This document shows positions 1-7,287 of a DNA stretch of 64,000 nucleotides, in pieces. The position numbers and the translations under genes were made by a program. The DNA lies in assembly GCF_000527175.1 (NCBI RefSeq), contig NZ_AZUR01000001.1:2766501-2830500 (forward strand), written 5' to 3'. The notes beneath the pieces were generated by a model. That model did not search any database. It saw only the letters and a program-made list of their open reading frames with translations, and was not told where the DNA came from. How positions within the stretch are numbered: position 1 is the stretch's first letter; each line of letters opens with the position of its first letter. The stretch comes from Pseudogulbenkiania sp. MAI-1. Its GTDB lineage: Bacteria > Pseudomonadota > Gammaproteobacteria > Burkholderiales > Chromobacteriaceae.

Positions 1-958
1 TGGCCGGCACCACCACGCGGCGCACCGGCGGAATCTCGCACAGCACCACTTCTTCGAAACAGATCGGATTGCCATTCCCCGAGCCGTCGTCCGGTTGCAC
101 CACACCCATGCGGTCGAGATTGAGCGTGACGCGGCTGCTGCTGAAGTAGTCGGTCGGATGCTCCAGAATCTGACGCACTTCGCGCAGCATGCCATCCAGC
201 GTCAACTGGGACTTGAGCGCCGCCAATTCGGCGCGCACCTCGTCGAAATGGCGTTTCAGCGCCTGCGGCGAATCGGGCAAGGCCGGCCCTTGGTCCGCCA
301 TGGCGTCCACCACCACCTGGCCGGGCGCACGCAGGGTCTTCAGGCGCAGCTCGACGCGCAGCAGCTCGCTCTCCAACTCCACCCGCCGCGCTTCCTTGTC
401 GCGCAGGCGGCGCGAGATCACCGTCGTCAACCGCTCCACCCCTCGCTCGGCCAGTTGCGGGACGAATTGCTCCAGCGAGGCGCAAGGCAGGGTCAGCCTA
501 TGATTGTCGAAACTGACCACCACCTGCGGCACTTCGGCCCTCACCTCGCCGTTATGGTTGACCATGCCGAGGCGCTGGTTGTCGCTGCGATGCATGATGA
601 GCAGGCAGAATGCGCAGTCGCCGTTGGCGGGATGAGAGAAGAAATCGCGTAGCTCCTCGCTGGTCTGCAGCAGGTCGAGCAGGCTGGCCGGCGAGGCAAA
701 GAACATCCCGAGCCGGCGGTCGGTGGTGAAGCTGCGCCAGGAGAGCTCCAACGGCTCGGGCAGGTCCTGCGTCAGCTGCCCGGCGAAATCCAGCGTCCGC
801 GTCATGCCGCGCAGCAACGCGCGCGGGTAGCCGGGCGCCAGGCGCAAGCGCGGCTCGACCGTCTCGATCACCCGCTCCAACTCGGCCAGCAACTGCCGGC
901 GGTTCTTGGAGGAACCGCTACGCCGGTTGAGAAGCAGATCGACCAGTTGCTTGAGCAT
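1..958 (-). CDS. Conserved hypothetical protein, 3' end cut by the window edge
   Basis: An uninterrupted minus-strand frame runs from an ATG at 958 off the left edge (319 codons, no stop), so the C-terminus is missing. The product begins MLKQLVDLLLNRRSGSSKNR. It is soluble, with no signal peptide or membrane segment. A charged, Leu/Glu-rich helical stretch around residues 180-215 (the RRLRDKEARRVELESEL region) looks like a coiled coil. I do not recognise the family. It lies 27 bases downstream of rluF on the same strand and may be cotranscribed with it. Codon usage is GC-rich like the neighbours, so I consider it real. The plus-strand ORFs over it are shadows. Confidence 0.7.
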   Translation of the reverse strand, partial: MLKQLVDLLLNRRSGSSKNRRQLLAELERVIETVEPRLRLAPGYPRALLRGMTRTLDFAGQLTQDLPEPLELSWRSFTTDRRLGMFFASPASLLDLLQTSEELRDFFSHPANGDCAFCLLIMHRSDNQRLGMVNHNGEVRAEVPQVVVSFDNHRLTLPCASLEQFVPQLAERGVERLTTVISRRLRDKEARRVELESELLRVELRLKTLRAPGQVVVDAMADQGPALPDSPQALKRHFDEVRAELAALKSQLTLDGMLREVRQILEHPTDYFSSSRVTLNLDRMGVVQPDDGSGNGNPICFEEVVLCEIPPVRRVVVPA

Positions 959-985
959 GGGACTTACCGTGTCGGCATGCGCCGC

Positions 986-1714
986 TCAGAACCGTTCGTC
1001 TTCGCGCAGGTAGCGCCACTGCCCGGGCGGCAGATCGCCCAGCATGACGTTGCCGATGCGCACCCGCTTGAGCCCCACCACCTGCAGGCCGACCAGTTCG
1101 CACATGCGGCGGATCTGGCGCTTCTTGCCCTCGCGCAGCACGAAGCGCAGCTGGTCTTCGTTCTGCCAGGTCACCTTGGCCGGGCGCAGCGGCTGGCCGT
1201 CGAGCGACAGGCCGTGGTTGAGCAGTTTCAGCCCGTCGGGGATCAACTGTCCGGTGACGCGCACCAGATACTCTTTCTCCACCGTGGAGTTCTCCCCGAT
1301 CAGTTGCTTGGCCACCACGCCGTCCTGGGTCAGCACCAAGAGGCCGACCGAGTCGATGTCGAGCCGTCCGGCCGGCGCCAGGCCCTTGAGGTGGTTGGGG
1401 CTGAAACGGATGCCGCTCTTGTCGCCCTCCCAGTGGTTGGCCGGCACCGCCAGCATGGCGGCCGGCTTGTAGCCTTTTTCGGCCTGGCCGGAGACATAGC
1501 CCACCGGCTTGTTGAGCAGGATGGTGACGCGCGCCGATTGCGCCTTCTTGGCGCGTGGGTCGAGTTCGATCTGCTGATGAGGCAGCACCTTGAGACCGAG
1601 CACCGCCACCTGGCCGTCCACTTTCACCCAGCCCTGCTCGATATAGCTGTCGGCCTCGCGGCGCGAACAGATGCCGAGTTCGGCGAGGCGTTTCGAAAGT
1701 CGTACGGGTTCCAT
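986..1714 (-). CDS. rluF: 23S rRNA pseudouridine synthase, RluB/RluF type
   Basis: 242-residue RsuA-family pseudouridine synthase, which isomerises a uridine in 23S rRNA during ribosome maturation. The N-terminal S4 RNA-binding domain (about residues 4-60, RLSKRLAELGICSRREAD) is followed by the catalytic domain. The GRLDIDSVGLL motif near residue 117 carries the family's catalytic aspartate, and KRQIRRMCE near 200 is the usual C-terminal RluB/RluF signature. E. coli RluF is longer (290 aa) because of a C-terminal tail absent here. The ATG at 1714 is followed directly by the S4 domain, so the longer upstream frame is not needed. The RluF rather than RluB or RluE assignment is by resemblance only. 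Confidence 0.82.
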   Translation of the reverse strand: MEPVRLSKRLAELGICSRREADSYIEQGWVKVDGQVAVLGLKVLPHQQIELDPRAKKAQSARVTILLNKPVGYVSGQAEKGYKPAAMLAVPANHWEGDKSGIRFSPNHLKGLAPAGRLDIDSVGLLVLTQDGVVAKQLIGENSTVEKEYLVRVTGQLIPDGLKLLNHGLSLDGQPLRPAKVTWQNEDQLRFVLREGKKRQIRRMCELVGLQVVGLKRVRIGNVMLGDLPPGQWRYLREDERF

Positions 1715-1840
1715 GGCACATCCTGAAAGAAAAAAGCGGCTGCTTGGCCGCCCGGTTGATCTGGCCCGTATTGTAGGAGATACGGCGGCAGGAGGCCATG
1801 ACGGGATGCGTCAGGCACGCCGCTGTCCCGAGGAAAGGAC

Positions 1841-2075
1841 GAAAAAAAAACCGGATCCGCCTGTGGCGGACCCGGGCAAGGGACCAATTACCAATATCGA
1901 AACAAACCAAACCGAAGGAAGACCTGACATCGAAAAGGTCATCATGAATGTGGGCTGACCTCGACATTCAGCATGACGCTTCTCCCGCCTGCCAAGGGCA
2001 CTTCGCCTTGACACCAGGTTCGATACTCGACGGACGAACTATAGCTTCCTAGGCCATGCGGCGGTATTCGTAAAA
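1841..2075 (-). ncRNA. Candidate structured noncoding RNA (sRNA or rluF leader)
   Basis: This is most of the 413-base gap between rluF and the amidotransferase gene. On the minus strand it could fold into four hairpins: arms 2018-2022/2035-2039; 1990-1997/2006-2013 (8 bp with one G-U); 1938-1942/1973-1977 enclosing a perfect 7-bp helix (TGAATGT/ACATTCA); and a terminator at 1851-1875 with a T tract. A promoter-like pair TTGTTA (2109-2104), 16-base spacer, AATAAT (2087-2082) predicts a start near 2075 and a transcript of about 235 nt. No convincing ORF is present; the 10-codon reading frame at 1974-1942 lies inside hairpin 3. It may be a free sRNA or an attenuated leader of rluF (start at 1714). 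I do not recognise an Rfam family. Confidence 0.45.
1842..1875 (-). terminator. Rho-independent terminator of the candidate RNA
   Basis: Arms 1851-1861 and 1865-1875 pair over 11 bp (one G-U) around a 3-base loop. Nine T residues follow on the minus strand (A tract 1842-1850). Confidence 0.8.
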
Positions 2076-2127
2076 ATTCCTATTATTTAAATTGAAAATA
2101 CATTAACAAATACTTACCACAAGGGCA

Positions 2128-2916
2128 TTACCGGCTATCCCGCTGCTGCTCGGCCGCGAACAGGAAGTCCAGCAGTGCCGGCGCACTGTCGAGCAGATTC
2201 CGGTTGCTGCCGTGAAACTCGGGGTGCCACTGGAAGCCGGCGACGAAGCCGTCGCCCTTCCAGCGGATGGCCTCGACGATACCGTCCTGCTCCGACACCG
2301 CCTCGATCGCCAGGTCGTTGCCCAGATCCTTCACCGCCTGGTGATGGATGCTGTTGACGTGGGCGACGGCCTGGTCGGGATAAAGCTGCGCCAGGTGCGA
2401 TTCCGGCAAAATCTCGATACGGTGGAAGTACTTGTCGTAGAGGTCGGCGTCGACGTGCGGGTGGGCTTCCGGCCGCTGGGTCAGGATGTCCTGGTACAGC
2501 GTTCCCCCCATGGCGACGTTGATCAGCTGCGAGCCGCGACAGATGCCGAGCACCGGCTTGCGCTGGAACACGAACTCCCAGAACAGTTCGATCTCGTACA
2601 GGTCGCGAATGCGGTCCCCGGACCACTCCGGTCGCAGCGGCTCTTCGCCGTAGCTCAGCGGACAGACGTCGGCCCCGCCCTGCAGCAGCAAGGCGTCGAG
2701 CTCGCGCACCACGTTCTTGACCGACAGGCTGGAGCGTTCCACCTCGCCTCCCGTCTCAAGGGTGGGCACCATGAAGGCCAGGGCGCCGTGGGCCATCACC
2801 CAGTGGGCGATGGATTGCTCGATGTACTGGAGCGTCTTGTTGCGGAACCCCAACTCCGTGGGCGGGGTGTGCATCAGCCGTGCGGAGAGTCCGATCTTCA
2901 GGGGTCTCTTGTCCAT
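2128..2916 (-). CDS. puuD: Gamma-glutamyl-GABA hydrolase-like class I glutamine amidotransferase (peptidase C26)
   Basis: 262-residue class I GATase-like hydrolase. The nucleophile elbow GICRGSQLINVAMGG (Cys near residue 124) and the FQWHPEFH motif near 227 supply the Cys and His/Glu of the catalytic triad. LLLQGGADVCP (about 76-86) is the oxyanion strand. Members such as E. coli PuuD cleave gamma-glutamyl-GABA; YvdE-like relatives act on other gamma-glutamyl compounds. There are no other putrescine-pathway genes here, so the substrate is open. It starts 12 bases after the ybdK stop and is the third gene of an antiporter-ligase-hydrolase operon. The gene symbol is by family resemblance only. 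Confidence 0.75.
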   Translation of the reverse strand: MDKRPLKIGLSARLMHTPPTELGFRNKTLQYIEQSIAHWVMAHGALAFMVPTLETGGEVERSSLSVKNVVRELDALLLQGGADVCPLSYGEEPLRPEWSGDRIRDLYEIELFWEFVFQRKPVLGICRGSQLINVAMGGTLYQDILTQRPEAHPHVDADLYDKYFHRIEILPESHLAQLYPDQAVAHVNSIHHQAVKDLGNDLAIEAVSEQDGIVEAIRWKGDGFVAGFQWHPEFHGSNRNLLDSAPALLDFLFAAEQQRDSR

Positions 2917-2928
2917 AAGCGCCCTGCT

Positions 2929-4044
2929 TCACTGACTCCAGCGCACACACTGCTGCCGGACCACCTCGGGCAGCAGGTTTTCTTCACGCTGCAGCGCCCG
3001 TATCCAGCCGGCATCGTTGCCGCGCCCCAGCGCATCGAGCCGTAATTCGCGGCAGGCCGCGTCGCCTCCCAGTTCGATGGCGTGCGGTTCCAGCAGGTCG
3101 AGGGTCAGCAGGATGTCGTCGCGGATCGTGCGATGCTCCAGCGTGCGCGGATCGACGAAGTCCCCGTCGAAGCCGAAACGGCAGGCCTGGAAACGGTTGA
3201 AGGTGTAGACCAGGTAGTCGTCCTCGAGTGGGCGGTCGGGCTTTTCCACCAGTTGACGACGTGCGATGGCCTGGATGTAGGCGGCGAGGCGGGCGGCCTT
3301 CTCCACGGTCAACGGCGTGTCCATCACGCGCACCTCAATGGTGCCGTACTCCGGCTTGGGCCGGATATCCCAATAGAAGTCCTTCATGCTCTCGACCACC
3401 CCGGTCTGCGTCATGCGCTCGAAATAGCGCGTGAAATCGTCCCAATTGAGCAGGAACGGTGCCCGGCCGGACAACGGGAAGGCAAACACCGAATTGATGC
3501 GGGCCGAATCGAAGCCGGTGTCCACCCCCTGCACGTAGGGCGACGAGGCCGACAAGGCGATGAAGTGCGGGATGTAGCGCGACAGGGCGTGCAGCATGCA
3601 CAGCGCCTCGTCCGGACCAGGGCAACCGATGTGCACGTGTTGGCCGAACACGGTGAACTGCTTAGACAAATAGCCGTACAGTTCGCTCAGATGCCGGAAG
3701 CGCGGGGCCTCGAAAATCTGGCGCTGGGTCCACTGCTGGAACGGGTGCGTACCGCCGCCGCACAGGCCGAGATTGAGCTTGTCGGCGGCGCGCAGCAATT
3801 CGCCACGAATCAGCTCCAGCTGATCGATCACTTCCTGGTAGCTGTTGCAGACGCCGGTCGATAGCTCGAGCATGCAGTCGGTGATCTCCGGCTTGACCTC
3901 GCCGGGAATATCGACTCCCTTCAGGACGCGCAGCAGGTCTTCCACGCTGGGGGCCAGATCGTAGTCGTGGCGATTGACGACCTGGATTTCCAGCTCCACT
4001 CCCATGGTCAGCGGTCGGGACGAGGCAAAGCGCTCCAGGCTCAT
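2929..4044 (-). CDS. ybdK: Carboxylate-amine ligase, GCS2/YbdK family
   Basis: 371 residues, matching E. coli YbdK (372). The family is related to glutamate-cysteine ligase type 2 and has weak gamma-glutamyl-cysteine ligase activity in vitro. It begins with MGVELEIQVVN (the GVEEE-like ATP/metal site), followed by GGGTHPF near 105, QHVHIGCP near 140 and RPKPEYGTIEVRVMD near 235, all typical of GCS2. The ATG at 4044 overlaps the antiporter stop (ATGA). The long frame reaching 5355 is a readthrough of the shadow frame and was discarded. The physiological substrate is unknown; pairing with a gamma-glutamyl hydrolase-like gene hints at a gamma-glutamyl metabolite. Confidence 0.85.
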   Translation of the reverse strand: MSLERFASSRPLTMGVELEIQVVNRHDYDLAPSVEDLLRVLKGVDIPGEVKPEITDCMLELSTGVCNSYQEVIDQLELIRGELLRAADKLNLGLCGGGTHPFQQWTQRQIFEAPRFRHLSELYGYLSKQFTVFGQHVHIGCPGPDEALCMLHALSRYIPHFIALSASSPYVQGVDTGFDSARINSVFAFPLSGRAPFLLNWDDFTRYFERMTQTGVVESMKDFYWDIRPKPEYGTIEVRVMDTPLTVEKAARLAAYIQAIARRQLVEKPDRPLEDDYLVYTFNRFQACRFGFDGDFVDPRTLEHRTIRDDILLTLDLLEPHAIELGGDAACRELRLDALGRGNDAGWIRALQREENLLPEVVRQQCVRWSQ

Positions 4045-5264
4045 GATTTTATCTCCGCACTGCGTTCGAGCGACCATTTCACCAGCAGGGGGCCGGCCAG
4101 CTCCATCAGCACCACCGCGCCCATCAGCACCGACGCAAGCTCTTGTCTGAGTCCGGGAAAGGTCAGGCCCAGATCGGTAGCCAGCACGAAGGCGATGATC
4201 GAAACCGGCGTCAGCGCCAGCGACAGCATCACCCCCTGGCGCAGGCTGAGCCCGCTCAGCCGAGCAAACACCAGCACCCCGGCCAGCTTGGCCACAAAGC
4301 GCCCCGCCAGCACCACCACGGCCATCGCGGCGCCGGTCAGCAGCAGGTACGGCGACAGCATCATACCGCTCACCACGAACAGCACGACCACCAGCAGGCT
4401 GCCGGCCGCGCTGAAGTGATCGGGGCAGACCCAGGGCCGCACGCGGCGGCTGCGGAATACCACGCCGGCCAGCAACGGCGCCAGCAGGGTGGAGAGATTC
4501 AGCATCTGCAGCAGCGCCGTGGCGAGCAGGATCAGGCCGAACAGCAGCACGGTGGCGGCCTCGCTCTGCACATCCAGATGCCGCGACAGCCGCTCGACGC
4601 CGCCGGCCAGCAGCAGCGCCACCAGCAGCGAACCGGTCAGCACATACAGCGGCACGCTGACCGCCAGCAAGGGGTTGCCGGTGGTGCTGTGCATCCAGCC
4701 GGTCAAGAGCTTGATCAGCAGGATGGCGTAGATGCTGTTGAGCGTGGTCATCAGCAGCAGACGCTCGGTGACCTGCCCCACCGCCTGGAATTCGCTGACC
4801 ACCCGGCTGACGATGGCGGGCGACGTCGCCATGGCGATGGCGGCGACGCTCAAGGTCACCGGCGGCGAGACGCCCAGCCGGGACAGCAGGAAGCTCACCA
4901 CCACGAAGCTCAGCCCCGCCTCGGCCACGCTGCTGGCCAGGAGCCAGGGATTGCGCCGCAGCCAGCGCACGTCGACGCGCGCGCCCAGTTCGAACAGCAG
5001 CAGCGCCAGTGCCAGGTCCAGCACCACGCGCAGACCGCTGTCGGCCACCCCGACCAAGGGCGCCACCCCGGCCAGCTTGATGGCCATGCCGGTGGCGGAA
5101 TACGCCACGATGCGCGGAAAACCCAGGCGGCGGTAACACCACTCGCCCACCAAACCGGTCAACACCAGCGTCACCGCCATCCAGAACACGCCGCCCACCG
5201 GCAGCGGCCAAGAAGGCAGGAAGCTCTGCGCTGCACCAAGCACCATGGCGATCTCCAACGTCAT
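4041..5264 (-). CDS. CPA2-type cation/proton antiporter, membrane domain only
   Basis: About 407 residues forming some 11-12 hydrophobic segments, with a Na/H exchanger-like fold (LALALLLFELGARVDVRWLRR near residue 85 is typical of Kef/RosB relatives). The protein stops after the membrane domain (LLVKWSLERSAEIKS), lacking the TrkA-N/RCK regulatory domain of KefB/KefC. The start is uncertain: ATG 5264 (MTLEIAMVLG) precedes the first membrane helix, and further in-frame starts exist at 5282 and upstream. None has a strong ribosome-binding site. It overlaps ybdK by four bases, so the two are translationally coupled. Substrate cation unknown (Na+ or K+). It is divergent from truC across about 124 bases. 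Confidence 0.78.
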   Translation of the reverse strand: MTLEIAMVLGAAQSFLPSWPLPVGGVFWMAVTLVLTGLVGEWCYRRLGFPRIVAYSATGMAIKLAGVAPLVGVADSGLRVVLDLALALLLFELGARVDVRWLRRNPWLLASSVAEAGLSFVVVSFLLSRLGVSPPVTLSVAAIAMATSPAIVSRVVSEFQAVGQVTERLLLMTTLNSIYAILLIKLLTGWMHSTTGNPLLAVSVPLYVLTGSLLVALLLAGGVERLSRHLDVQSEAATVLLFGLILLATALLQMLNLSTLLAPLLAGVVFRSRRVRPWVCPDHFSAAGSLLVVVLFVVSGMMLSPYLLLTGAAMAVVVLAGRFVAKLAGVLVFARLSGLSLRQGVMLSLALTPVSIIAFVLATDLGLTFPGLRQELASVLMGAVVLMELAGPLLVKWSLERSAEIKS

Positions 5265-5388
5265 GTCGTGTACTACCACCATAGAACACTTTGCCGCGGC
5301 TCCGTTCCCGCACGGAACAAGGCGACGGTTCCCAAGCCAGGAGCACACGGCGCATAATGCCGGCTCTTCACGCATCCGCCCCGTTCCC

Positions 5389-6120
5389 ATGCTGCCCATC
5401 CTCTACCGCGACGAGCGCCTGATCGCCATCCACAAACCGTCCGGCCTGCTGGTGCACCGCACCGTGCTCGACAAGCACGAAACCCGCTTCGCCATCCAGC
5501 TGTTGCGCGACCAGATCGGCCAGCGCGTCTACCCGGTGCACCGCCTCGACAAGGGCACCTCGGGAGTGCTGCTGTTCGCGCTCGACCGCGACATGGGGCG
5601 CGAGATGAGCTGGCAGTTCGAGCGCCAGCAGGTCGACAAGCGCTACCTGGCGGTGGCGCGCGGCTGGCCGGACGAACAGGGCGTGATCGAGCACGCACTG
5701 ACGCGTCGTCCGGACGATCTGGAATGGGTCGGCGAGAAGGTCGACACCACGCCGCAGGCGGCGCTGACGCGCTACCGCCGCCTCGCCACGGTGGAACTGC
5801 CCTACGCCGTCGACAAGTACCCGCACAGCCGCTACGCGCTCGTCGAGCTGACGCCGGAAACCGGCCGGCGCCACCAGCTGCGCCGCCACCTGAAACACAT
5901 CTCGCACCCCATCATCGGCGATGCCACCTACGGCAAGGGGAGGCACAACCGCTTGTTCGGCGAACTGTTCGGCAGCACGCGCCTGCTGCTGGCCTGCATG
6001 GAAATGCGCTTCACCCATCCGGAAAGCGGCGAGGCCGTGACGCTGACCGCACCACTGGCCGACGATTTCGCCGCCGTGGTACGCGCGCTGGGCTGGAGCG
6101 AGGCGCTGCCGGCACACTGA
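5389..6120 (+). CDS. truC: tRNA pseudouridine(65) synthase
   Basis: 243-residue RluA-family synthase without an S4 domain, as in TruC (260 aa in E. coli), which modifies U65 of some tRNAs. The catalytic loop is HRLDKGTSGVLLFAL near residue 50, and YALVELTPETGRRHQLRRHL near 145 is the second RluA signature. The ATG at 5389 starts directly at the domain (MLPILYRDERLIAIHKPSGL); the frame extends upstream but into the divergent promoter region. Assignment to TruC rather than RluA rests on length and the lack of an S4 domain. Confidence 0.82.
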   Translation: MLPILYRDERLIAIHKPSGLLVHRTVLDKHETRFAIQLLRDQIGQRVYPVHRLDKGTSGVLLFALDRDMGREMSWQFERQQVDKRYLAVARGWPDEQGVIEHALTRRPDDLEWVGEKVDTTPQAALTRYRRLATVELPYAVDKYPHSRYALVELTPETGRRHQLRRHLKHISHPIIGDATYGKGRHNRLFGELFGSTRLLLACMEMRFTHPESGEAVTLTAPLADDFAAVVRALGWSEALPAH

Positions 6121-6297
6121 CTGGGAGACGGGGTTTCGGCCAAGCTTGGCTGACCGGTTCACGATCCTGCGGCGCGGGATTCTGCACTACGCGTAGGATG
6201 GGTGGAGCGCAGCGCAACCCATCATCGAAGGGTTCCGGCACCAAGTGCCTCCACCCATCCTACGGCCTGGCTGGGAGACGAGTCTTCGGCCACGCTT
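6121..6297. repeat. Direct repeat flanking a palindromic element
   Basis: CTGGGAGACGGGGTTTCGGC (6121-6140, continuing to about 6148) recurs with few changes as CTGGGAGACGAGTCTTCGGC (6271-6290), on either side of the palindrome at 6192-6264. The core CTTCGGCCACGCTT also occurs after rlmJ (7205-7218). It looks like duplicated intergenic sequence at an element insertion rather than coding DNA. Confidence 0.6.
6192..6264. repeat. 73-bp palindromic REP-like element, copy 1
   Basis: Perfect 15-bp inverted arms (6192-6206 CGTAGGATGGGTGGA; 6250-6264 TCCACCCATCCTACG) enclose a partly conserved centre. A diverged second copy lies at 16616-16691. GGATGGGTGGAGCGCAGCG-type repeats are widespread intergenic sequences in proteobacteria (from memory). 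It sits between truC and rlmJ and has no ORF. Confidence 0.75.
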
Positions 6298-6357
6298 TGA
6301 CAGCGGCAGGCCCGGCCATCGGCTACAATCTGCGCCTGACCGAAGAAAGACCGATTC

Positions 6358-7203
6358 ATGCTGAGTTACCGTCACGCCTTTCACGCCGGCAACCACGCCG
6401 ACGTGCTGAAGCACTTTGTCGAAGTCGAGCTGCTGCGCTACCTCGGGCAGAAAGACAAGCCCTACTGGTACATCGACACCCACGCCGGCGCCGGCTGCTA
6501 CTCGCTGGAAGAAGGCTACGCCACCAAGAACGCCGAGTTCGAAACCGGCATCGCCCGGCTGTGGCAGCGCGACGACCTGCCCCAGCCGCTGGCGGGCTAC
6601 GTCGAGGTGGTGCGCCGCCTCAACCCGGACGGCCGGCTCAGGCTTTACCCCGGCTCGCCCTTGGTGGCGAGCGAGGTGATGCCGGAGAGCGACAAGCTGC
6701 GCCTGTTCGAACTGCACCCGAGCGACAGCCAGATCCTGCAGCGGAACTTCGCCGATGCCGGACGCCGGGTGCAGGTGCAGGCGGCCAACGGCTTCGACGG
6801 CATCAAGGCGATCCTGCCGCCCCCGCCACGCCGCGCCCTGGTGCTGATCGACCCGCCCTACGAGGACAAGCGCGACTACCAGCACGTGGTCACGGCGCTG
6901 AAGGAAGGGCTGAAGCGCTTCGCCACCGGCACCTACGCTGTGTGGTACCCCTGCCTGCAACGGCAGGAAGCCAAGGAGTTGCCGCAGCAGTTGAAAAAGC
7001 TGCCGGTGAAGAGCTGGCTCAACGTCACGCTGTCGATACAGGCGCCGTCGAAGGACGGCTTCGGCATGCACGGCAGCGGCATGTTCATCCTCAACCCGCC
7101 GTGGACGCTGCACGCCACGCTAGAACAGGTGATGCCCTACCTGGTCGAGGTACTGGGGGTGGACAAGGGCGCCGGCTTCACGCTGGAACAGCACGAGAAC
7201 TGA
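6358..7203 (+). CDS. rlmJ: 23S rRNA (adenine-2030-N6)-methyltransferase
   Basis: 281 residues, equal to E. coli RlmJ (280), a Rossmann-fold methyltransferase acting on A2030 of 23S rRNA. Visible features are the N-terminal MLSYRHAFHAGNHADVLKH signature, an IDTHAGAGCY SAM-binding motif near residue 39, and the catalytic LIDPPYEDK motif near 163. The ATG at 6358 gives the canonical N-terminus. It ends at a strong bidirectional terminator shared with cysN. Confidence 0.92.
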   Translation: MLSYRHAFHAGNHADVLKHFVEVELLRYLGQKDKPYWYIDTHAGAGCYSLEEGYATKNAEFETGIARLWQRDDLPQPLAGYVEVVRRLNPDGRLRLYPGSPLVASEVMPESDKLRLFELHPSDSQILQRNFADAGRRVQVQAANGFDGIKAILPPPPRRALVLIDPPYEDKRDYQHVVTALKEGLKRFATGTYAVWYPCLQRQEAKELPQQLKKLPVKSWLNVTLSIQAPSKDGFGMHGSGMFILNPPWTLHATLEQVMPYLVEVLGVDKGAGFTLEQHEN

Positions 7204-7236
7204 GGCTTCGGCCACGCTTCCGCACCGCCCCAAATA

Positions 7237-7270
7237 CAAAAAGCCCACGGATGAACTCCGTGGGCTTTTG
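7237..7270. terminator. Bidirectional terminator between rlmJ and cysN
   Basis: AAGCCCACGGA (7241-7251) and TCCGTGGGCTT (7257-7267) form an 11-bp stem with a 5-base loop, with A and T tracts on both sides, so it can serve both converging genes. Confidence 0.9.
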
Positions 7271-7287
7271 TTCGGACACTGCCGGGC

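Noticed and set aside
1811..2014. 67-codon minus-strand ORF over the candidate RNA
   Set aside because: Runs through the terminator stem and shows no ribosome-binding site or conserved features.
4143..5357. 404-codon plus-strand ORF rich in His and Gln
   Set aside because: Antisense to the antiporter gene; composition is the typical reverse-complement artefact of membrane-protein codons.
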